Part shown: positions 1 through 6,100 of the stretch, one piece after another
How positions within the stretch are numbered: the stretch's first letter is position 1
Layout: every line of letters begins with the position of its first letter
Origin: Fibrobacter sp.
GTDB lineage: Bacteria; Fibrobacterota; Fibrobacteria; Fibrobacterales; Fibrobacteraceae
Direction: 5' to 3'
DNA: 43,081 nt
Assembly (NCBI GenBank): GCA_017615055.1
Contig: JAGAAW010000021.1
Span: 1-43,081 of the forward strand
Notes under the pieces: generated by a model
Seen by the model: only the letters and a program-made list of their open reading frames with translations
Databases searched by the model: none
What the model was told of the DNA's origin: nothing
Translations under genes and position numbers: made by a program

Positions 1-197
1 AAACCTCCCACGCCGAGCGCCATGTCGAGCTGGATACAGCCGGACGGGATGACGGGGATTTCTTCGACAGGCTGGCTGCCGAGGGCCATGATGGAACCTT
101 TACCATAATTCTTCTCGATCTGGGCGATTGCTGCCTCGACCGCTTTTGCCTTGTCGGCGGAAAGGTTGCTGGTGGGTGTCGTGTTCTTCTTTGCCAT
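1..197 (-). CDS. recA: Recombinase RecA, N-terminal fragment
   Basis: The reverse strand from 197 down to the window edge encodes 65 residues that read as the start of RecA: a lysine-rich N-terminus, then [14 protein letters not shown] and [16 protein letters not shown], which is the standard RecA lead-in to the ATPase core. The Walker A loop and the rest of the protein lie outside the window. RecA forms the strand-exchange filament on single-stranded DNA and triggers LexA self-cleavage in the SOS response. The ATG at 195-197 has GGAG six bases upstream. The gene sits directly downstream of a cinA/pncC-type gene on the same strand, an arrangement common in bacteria, but it also has its own promoter in the tail of that gene. 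Confidence 0.95.
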   Translation of the reverse strand, partial: MAKKNTTPTSNLSADKAKAVEAAIAQIEKNYGKGSIMALGSQPVEEIPVIPSGCIQLDMALGVGG

Positions 198-228
198 ATT
201 GGACTCCATTTTTTGTTTTTCTTGTCTA

Positions 229-257
229 AATATACTATTTAGTGTTCACTTGTGCAA
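229..257 (-). promoter_or_regulatory. recA promoter overlapping a LexA-box-like sequence
   Basis: Reading the minus strand, TTGCAC (257-252) and TATATT (234-229) are separated by 17 bases, giving a good sigma-70-type promoter about 30 bases before the recA start codon. The -35 hexamer lies inside the palindrome CACTTGTGCAAGTG (247-260). The plus-strand sequence TGTTCACTTGTGCA (243-256) differs by one base from TGCNCN4GTGCA, the Fibrobacter LexA box as I recall it from the literature. SOS control of recA is therefore inferred. Confidence 0.6.
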
Positions 258-835
258 GTGCTTTTTTGTTTATTTAATAAAACAAATAGCCTGCACAACA
301 CCATATAAACGGATTTGAGCCTTATTTTGAGCCTATCACCTGCGAAAATTTTACAAAAAGCCTCATTTTGCACCGAGTTGTTACCATTTTTCCACGAAAT
401 TGCCATCCAGACGGTGCCCACGGGCTTGCCGGGTTCTGCCCCGCCGGGGCCGGCGATGCCCGAGGTGGATACCGCCCACTGGCAGCCGAACTTTTCAAGT
501 GCGCCCGCGGACATCTCCTTGACGGTCTGCTCGCTTACTGCCCCGAACTGCTCGAGAGTCTCGTGGCTTACCCCGAGGAGCGCTTCCTTGATCTCGTTCT
601 GGTAGGCGACGACCCCGCCGGCGAGCGCTGCTGAGGATCCTGCCTCGTTCACGATGCTGCTTGCGACAAGCCCGCCCGTGCAGGATTCCGCGGTAGCCAT
701 CATCTCGCCACGTGCGATAAGCTTTTCCTTGATGGCGTGGACCAGCTCGGCGATAGCCTCTTCAAGAAGGTTCTTGTCGATTTCCATACCTTCGATGTTC
801 GCTTCGTTGATGGCCTGTACGCTCTTCATTTTCAT
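239..835 (-). CDS. pncC: CinA C-terminal-type nicotinamide-nucleotide amidohydrolase (PncC family)
   Basis: This is a stand-alone CinA C-terminal domain of about 198 residues without the N-terminal MoCF-like domain of full CinA. The family hydrolyses NMN to nicotinate mononucleotide and ammonia in pyridine nucleotide recycling. Visible signatures are AESCTGG near residue 50 and the later [11 protein letters not shown] and KPVGTV blocks. The end of the protein, rich in Lys, Leu and Cys, is not typical of the family. Start choice is uncertain. TATATT at 848-843 (minus strand) lies seven bases before the ATG at 835, which suits a leaderless message. GGAG lies seven bases before an ATG at 829, two codons later. 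An upstream ATG at 865 would lie upstream of this promoter. recA follows on the same strand. Confidence 0.85.
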   Translation of the reverse strand: MKMKSVQAINEANIEGMEIDKNLLEEAIAELVHAIKEKLIARGEMMATAESCTGGLVASSIVNEAGSSAALAGGVVAYQNEIKEALLGVSHETLEQFGAVSEQTVKEMSAGALEKFGCQWAVSTSGIAGPGGAEPGKPVGTVWMAISWKNGNNSVQNEAFCKIFAGDRLKIRLKSVYMVLCRLFVLLNKQKSTCTSEH

Positions 836-991
836 ACTCCGTAATATAGAATTTATTTGTGTCAAAAAATGTCACAACAAAAGAAAAGTGAATTTTTTTT
901 GAAAAATATAATTATCATGAAGCTCCAGTGCATGCCCTTTCCCGCGAACCATCGTCAATCATCAATCATCAATTATCAATCAACTAATTAC

Positions 992-997
992 TATATT
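992..997 (+). promoter_or_regulatory. TATATT -10 element eight bases before a start codon
   Basis: TATATT is followed by eight bases and then the ATG at 1006, with no Shine-Dalgarno between. Transcription would begin at or next to the start codon. No convincing -35 is visible. The region just upstream (about 952-985) is a run of imperfect ATCATCAAT-type short repeats. Confidence 0.45.
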
Positions 998-1005
998 TCA
1001 AGACG

Positions 1006-2082
1006 ATGTATAACCGTCTTTTGTCCATAATCCTGTTTGCGTGCCTCGCCCTTGCGGGTGTGGCCGTGGCGCAGGCCGATTCGACGGTTGCGGCATCTGC
1101 CCCGGCAGACACGACGCTTTCCGAAACGGCGGAACCGGATTCCGGTGAGGTGGCAGAAGAGGTCCCGGCAGATACGGCTTTCGTGGGTGACCCGCTGGTA
1201 AAGGGCAAGACGGGCATCCGTTCTATCGATACGCTCCCTGTGAACGAGTGGGATATCCCGACAAAGCACAACTCGCTCGGGCTTACCATGCTCCTGAGCC
1301 TTTTCCCGGGTGGCGGGCAGTACTACACGGAACACTACGTGCGCGGTGGGTTCATCACGGGTATCGAACTCCTGCTGGTCTATGAGGTTTATTTCAACAA
1401 GTCGTGGCAGAAGGACCGCGTGCTCGAGCAGGCGCAGCCCTTCCGTGATACGGTCTCGATTTATTCGAAGCTTATCCGCGAGACGCAGGACCGTGACAGC
1501 ATTGCCTACTACCAGCAAAAGCGAAACGAGTATGCGAATCGTGTGCGCGAAAAGAGCGACAAGAAGATGGAACAGGAAGATTTGCGCTACGCCGAGAATG
1601 CGTGGCTGTTTGGCCTGCACCTGTACGGCATGATGGATGCGTTTGGAATCTGGTACAAAAACAATTACCGGAGTGTGGAACTCCGCGACATGAAAACTGC
1701 GGTGCTGCTCGGGCTTATCCCGGGGCTAGGCCAGATGTACAACGGCGAGTTCGGCAAGGCGGGGTTACTTTATATGGGACTCATCGGTGCCGCTGCGAGC
1801 ATCCACACCTCGCAGAATATGGTGGAATACTACCTCGACCGCAAGCATTTCTTGGAGAAGGAGAATTCCTCGTCGGAAGAGCTTGACCGAGTGAGCGAAC
1901 GCGTTACATACTACCGCAAGAACAGGAACCAGTACATCTGGGGACTTGCACTTATTTACCTGTATTCTCTTGGCGATGCGGTTGTCGATGCCTTGCTGAG
2001 CGATTTCGATAACCCGGTCCACTTCGCGCTGTTGCCGAAACTTACCGGCGGCGCGCAGGCACTGTTCTCGCTAGACTTCTAG
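1006..2082 (+). CDS. Membrane protein with two PGxGQ (DUF5683/TM2-like) modules
   Basis: This 358-residue protein begins with a signal peptide (LLSIILFACLALAGVAVAQA). A Ser/Thr/Ala/Glu-rich stretch to about residue 60 follows. The rest contains two similar modules. One starts at FPGGGQYYTEHYVRGGF (about residue 100) and the other at IPGLGQMYNGEFGKAG (about residue 237). Each continues into hydrophobic helices and a DAFGIWY/DAVVDALL-type segment. The P-G-x-G-Q-x-Y motif is that of DUF5683 and TM2-like proteins, whose function is unknown. A charged, probably helical segment separates the modules. Its TAG stop overlaps by four bases (shared CTAG) the stop of the convergent phosphatase gene. Envelope location is inferred from the signal peptide. 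Confidence 0.75.
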   Translation: MYNRLLSIILFACLALAGVAVAQADSTVAASAPADTTLSETAEPDSGEVAEEVPADTAFVGDPLVKGKTGIRSIDTLPVNEWDIPTKHNSLGLTMLLSLFPGGGQYYTEHYVRGGFITGIELLLVYEVYFNKSWQKDRVLEQAQPFRDTVSIYSKLIRETQDRDSIAYYQQKRNEYANRVREKSDKKMEQEDLRYAENAWLFGLHLYGMMDAFGIWYKNNYRSVELRDMKTAVLLGLIPGLGQMYNGEFGKAGLLYMGLIGAAASIHTSQNMVEYYLDRKHFLEKENSSSEELDRVSERVTYYRKNRNQYIWGLALIYLYSLGDAVVDALLSDFDNPVHFALLPKLTGGAQALFSLDF

Positions 2083-2696
2083 TCCATCACGAGCGGGGGC
2101 ATCTTGATGCCTTCGTGAATGGTCGTGAAACTCCCGCGGAAATGCCCCTCGCTGTTGCGCGTGAACTCGAAGCGCGTGACCATTGCGTAGCTGAACATAC
2201 CCTCGACAAAGACCTCGTCTGGCAGTCCGCACGCAAAGTGCTGGAGCGCGGCGATTACGCCCGCGTGGCTTACCCACAGGTACTCGCCGTTGTCGTCAAG
2301 CGTGTCAAGAAGTGTCTCTACGCGCTTGTCTACGTCGTGGAAACTTTCGCCCGTGGGGAACCTGTACCCGCGCCAGTCGCTTTTCCATGCCGCCATCTCG
2401 GTACGCGGCACGGCGGTGAGCTTTTGACCTTCCCAGGTGCCGAAGTTTATTTCCATCAGGCGGTCGTCTTTTTCGATGTCGAGCCCGGTGGCAACAGAAA
2501 CCTTTTCGGCGAGTCGCATGCACCGCAGGAGCGGGCTGCTGAAAAGGCGGGTCGGGTGGGCGCCAGCCTTCAGGTAGTCCTCGATGGCGCTGGAGGATTC
2601 TTCTTCGAATGTGGGGGATACGTCAAAGTCGAGTCGCCCGTAGCAGACGTCTTTCGGGTTGTAGGGCTTGGTGTGTCGAAAAGTCCAGAGGATCAT
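2079..2696 (-). CDS. Histidine phosphatase family protein (phosphoglycerate-mutase/CobC-like)
   Basis: The 205-residue protein has the fold signature of the histidine phosphatase superfamily. FRHTKP at residues 6-11 carries the catalytic RH pair. LFSSPLLRCMRLAEKV (about 52-67) contains the second conserved arginine region. LMEINFGTWEGQKL (about 83-96) matches the E-x-x-F-G-x-W-E-G block typical of alpha-ribazole phosphatase (CobC) and related enzymes. VSHAGVIAAL (about 143-152) supplies the second histidine. The length suits the CobC/GpmB branch, but no cobalamin genes are nearby, so the substrate is open. It is convergent with the PGxGQ membrane protein gene, and its promoter is not obvious. 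Confidence 0.85.
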   Translation of the reverse strand: MILWTFRHTKPYNPKDVCYGRLDFDVSPTFEEESSSAIEDYLKAGAHPTRLFSSPLLRCMRLAEKVSVATGLDIEKDDRLMEINFGTWEGQKLTAVPRTEMAAWKSDWRGYRFPTGESFHDVDKRVETLLDTLDDNGEYLWVSHAGVIAALQHFACGLPDEVFVEGMFSYAMVTRFEFTRNSEGHFRGSFTTIHEGIKMPPLVMD

Positions 2697-2726
2697 AAAA
2701 ACGTTGAAGGGGCCTAAATCTTGTGA

Positions 2727-2749
2727 ACAAAAAAAGCCCTTTGCAGGGC
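2727..2749 (-). terminator. Rho-independent terminator downstream of the SRP RNA
   Basis: The hairpin GCCCT/AGGGC (2736-2749) is followed on the minus strand by seven U residues (2735-2729). It lies just beyond the 3' end of the SRP RNA and would stop read-through into the phosphatase gene. Confidence 0.7.
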
Positions 2750-2754
2750 ATTAA

Positions 2755-2857
2755 AAAAGAATCCTAGGCGACCTGAGCACATAAAAATTCACAAGTCCGT
2801 TGCTGCTTTCGCCCTGGCGAGTTGCCCGCAAATAGTCATTGCGCAGGGCCTAGGACC
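2755..2857 (-). ncRNA. ffs: Signal recognition particle RNA, small bacterial type (4.5S-like)
   Basis: The minus strand encodes an RNA of about 103 nt that folds as one long hairpin. The 5' end (GGUCCUAGG) pairs with the 3' end (CCUAGGAUU), and CCUG pairs with CAGG just inside. The apex holds the invariant SRP domain IV signature: CAGG, then a GC-GAAA-GC tip, then AGCA (2816-2801), followed by ACGG. The CAGG/AGCA internal loop is the binding site of the Ffh M domain. The tip stem has two base pairs before the GAAA tetraloop, one fewer than the three in E. coli 4.5S RNA. A TATATT -10 sits seven bases upstream, and an oligo-U run at the 3' end agrees with a discrete short transcript. Confidence 0.85.
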
Positions 2858-2861
2858 ACTA

Positions 2862-2867
2862 AATATA
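2862..2867 (-). promoter_or_regulatory. -10 element of the SRP RNA gene
   Basis: TATATT on the minus strand, about seven bases before the predicted RNA 5' end near 2857-2855. A weak TTTAAG lies 17 bases further upstream as a possible -35. Confidence 0.55.
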
Positions 2868-3111
2868 GGAAAATTTCGGCGATTCTTAAAGGCCGGCATG
2901 CTCCAAATTGGAATGAAAAAGGCCTAAAATTCGCTTAAAAATGCAAAATGTTGCGATTTGGACAACATGTCCACGGCAAAGGTAAAATATTCGTTACCCG
3001 CTACGTAAAATTTTGGATATATTAATAATGACGGATTGTAAAAAATTCGTTTCTTGGTGTATTTGGAAAAGATTTTTTGATGTAACGAACCCTGTTTTCC
3101 AGGAGGCGATT
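2868..3111 (+). promoter_or_regulatory. Intergenic region and leader of the first giant adhesin gene
   Basis: This region separates the SRP RNA gene from the adhesin gene. It contains a perfect inverted repeat GGACA-ACA-TGTCC (2960-2972), a possible operator. A TATATT at 3018-3023 is the likely -10, implying a leader of about 80 bases ending in AGGAGG before the ATG at 3112. An in-frame ATA/ATG stretch extends upstream to 3013 but would lie within or before this promoter and has no ribosome site. Confidence 0.45.
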
Positions 3112-6100
3112 ATGTTGAAAGGGATGATAAATAAGATTTATTTGGCCATGGCCGTGCTCGGCCTGTTTGGCGGTGCTTTTGCCGCCAAGGTTGCCCCGCT
3201 GTATTTTGAGAGCCTTGGGAATGTGACTTCGGAAGATTCCGCTGCCCAGCAAGAGCGTTGGGAAGCCCTGATGAAATATAAATTGTGGGGAACGCATAGC
3301 CTTGATTTTTCGAATAATACGGTTTCGATTGCTGATGATGTGGGCTATAACGGAACTGCCGATGGTAACCTGTTGATGTATTATAATAGGCACCACATTG
3401 GTGGTCCGACCTTGGTTGGTGGAAATTTCACGTTTGTAAACTCCGATCACGATACACTTTCGGCTGGACCGGTTCGTATTCTTGGTAATCTCCAACTTTC
3501 TACGCAAACAGAAAATGTTATGCAAGGAGATTGGTGCGTTGGTGGTAGCATTACCGACCAGTATAATAGTAATCCTGATCCGACGCAGACTAATGTTGGT
3601 AAATGGAAAAATCTTGTAACGGGCAATGTTTACAATGACGGGCTCGCTGGAACGGACACCAATGTTTTGTATAGGAAATGCCCTTCAACCGTTCCTGAGT
3701 TGGAAACTGCGATGGCTGTTCCTGAATGGCCGGAACCTGCTTCGTGGGGCTCTGATGAGATTGCGATGAACAGTAACTATCCGAAAGAAGTTGCCTTTAT
3801 CCATGTTCCTCCTGATACCGTAGAAACGAATGAATATGGGACCTATGACAAGTACATTACCAACTTCACGATAGGTGGAAGCACCGGAAAGATTCTTTAT
3901 GTCTTAATGCCTCCCGGAGGCAAATTGACGCGTATTTATTCGAAGAATGGTTACAATTTCAGTAACTCCGCGAATGATATGAAAATTGTTGTGGCGTATG
4001 TAGAACCTGGTTTAGCCTTTGATCGCACTACGATGAAGTGGGATGTTGCTGAACCTGCTTCCATGACGGGTTATCCGACTCAGCCGGCGAATGGTTCTTA
4101 TTGGGAATTCTTGGACGATGCAAAAATCCATGTACTTTCAAATAAGGAGTATGCGGGTAATCTTCTGTTCTATACAAAAGAAAGTATTAATTGGAACTAC
4201 TGGGTAAGTGCTAGTTTCCAGGGCTCTTGGATTTCTAAGGGCACAATCAAGGTGGGCGGTCATTTCAAATTGGCTGGTCAGGTCATTGCGAACAATTTGA
4301 GGTTTGATGCCGATATTACGGGCGACTTCCGTTATGTCCCGTTTGATCCGCCTATATTGAACATTGACCCGGAAGTGCTCCAGAATGGCGCATTCCCCGA
4401 AAACAACGACGATGCGGTAATTCCGATATCGCTTGATACCGTTTCGCTCACGACGGTCAAATTCAATTACTGCTTCGACTTGAATCCGTCGCTTTCGACC
4501 GCTAGTGCTGCCGACTTTAAGAAGACGACGAAGTCAAAGTTCCCGATTTGCGAATGGAACGATACGACGTGGAGCTATGTCTATGAAAATGACGATCCCT
4601 CTATGCCTATAATAGATAGCGTGTATGCAAGTCATGTTGTCCATCACGATTCCGGCTATGTGGAAATCGCAGCTGGCGACTTGACTCCTGCTGATGCGTA
4701 TAAGGCGTACTTGCACGTGCTCATTGATGGACTCGAAGAAGGTGAAGAATACCTGCACATGAAGATATTCAACCTTGCGGGCGCAGTGCTCCCAGGTAAC
4801 CTGCTTGAAGGCCACTTCACGCTGAAGATTGTTGATTCGAATAATCCGCCGGTGACTACAGATGGTAGCGTGACGGGTACCGAAGATGTGGTGTACACCT
4901 TCAAGAAGAGCGACTTCGCGTACTCTTCTAGCAAGGGCTATGCAGAAACGGGCGTCATTATTGCGACGCTCCCGGGCAAGGGTACGCTTACCTACAAGGG
5001 CGGCTCCGTCACTGCTGGCCAGTTCATTCCGGTGGATTCCATCGGCGACCTCAAATACACGGGCAAGAAGGACGATTACGGGACTCCTACCACCACGTTC
5101 CAGTTCAAGGTGAGGGACGTAATGAATTCCACCTCGGGCGCTGCCGTGATGACGGTGAATCTCGCTGCGGTCAACGACGCTCCGAGCGCTACGGCTAGCG
5201 AGTTTACCATTGCGGAAAACTCTCCGGTGAATGCTACCGCTACGGGTACCCTCGTGGTGAAGGATGTCGACGACAATAAGTTCGTGTACAGCCTGGTGGG
5301 CGGTGCTACCAACGTGTTCAAGATTGATTCCACTACGGGCAAGATTTCGGTGAAGTCCGCGGTTCTCGATCACGAAACCAAGTCGACCTACACGGTGACG
5401 GTGCACGTGCGCGACATGAGCTCCACGACGACTCTTGCCGATACGCTTTCGTACAATGTCTCTGTGACCATCCGCGTTACGGACGTGAACGAAAAGCCTT
5501 CCATTGTGGATGCGAACCTCAGCGTTCCCGAAATCTGCGATTCCGGTACGGTTGTCGGCCCGGTCATTGCAAGCGAACTGGATACTGCTGCGGCATTTAC
5601 CCAGCTCACTTACACGATTGTCGAGACGGGCGTTCCGTTCGTGATGGATTCGAACATTGTCAAGGTGAAGGACCCGAGCAAGCTCAACTACGAGGCTGAT
5701 TCCGTGGTCACGTTCCATGTGGTGGTGAGTGACGGCCAGTACACCGATACTGCGGTCGTGACGGTGAAACTCACCGACGTGAACGAGCCGCCTCACTTTG
5801 ACGACAACATTCCGGCCCTCACGGTGGACGAGAATTCTCCGGCCGATACTCACGTGGGTACGGTGACTGCAAACGACGTGGACGGCACGGAAACGCTCGT
5901 GTACTCCATCATCGATGCGACGGGCACGTTCTACATTGTCGCCGAAACGGGCGAGATTAAGGTCGTTGCCGACAGCACCATTGACTACGAGACCAAGGCT
6001 ACCTACACGGTGCAGGTCGTGGTGACGGATAAGGAAGGCCTTACCGATACCGCTACGGTCACTATCAAGGTGAACGATGTGAACGAGGCACCTTCTATTG

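Noticed and set aside
952-985. ATCATCAAT short repeats as a CRISPR or phase-variation tract
   Set aside because: Only a few imperfect units in an AT-rich intergenic stretch, with no constant spacer and not inside a coding region.
3013-3111. Longer N-terminus for adhesin 1 starting at 3013
   Set aside because: It would start before the probable promoter, lacks a ribosome site and would bury the signal peptide. AGGAGG points to 3112.
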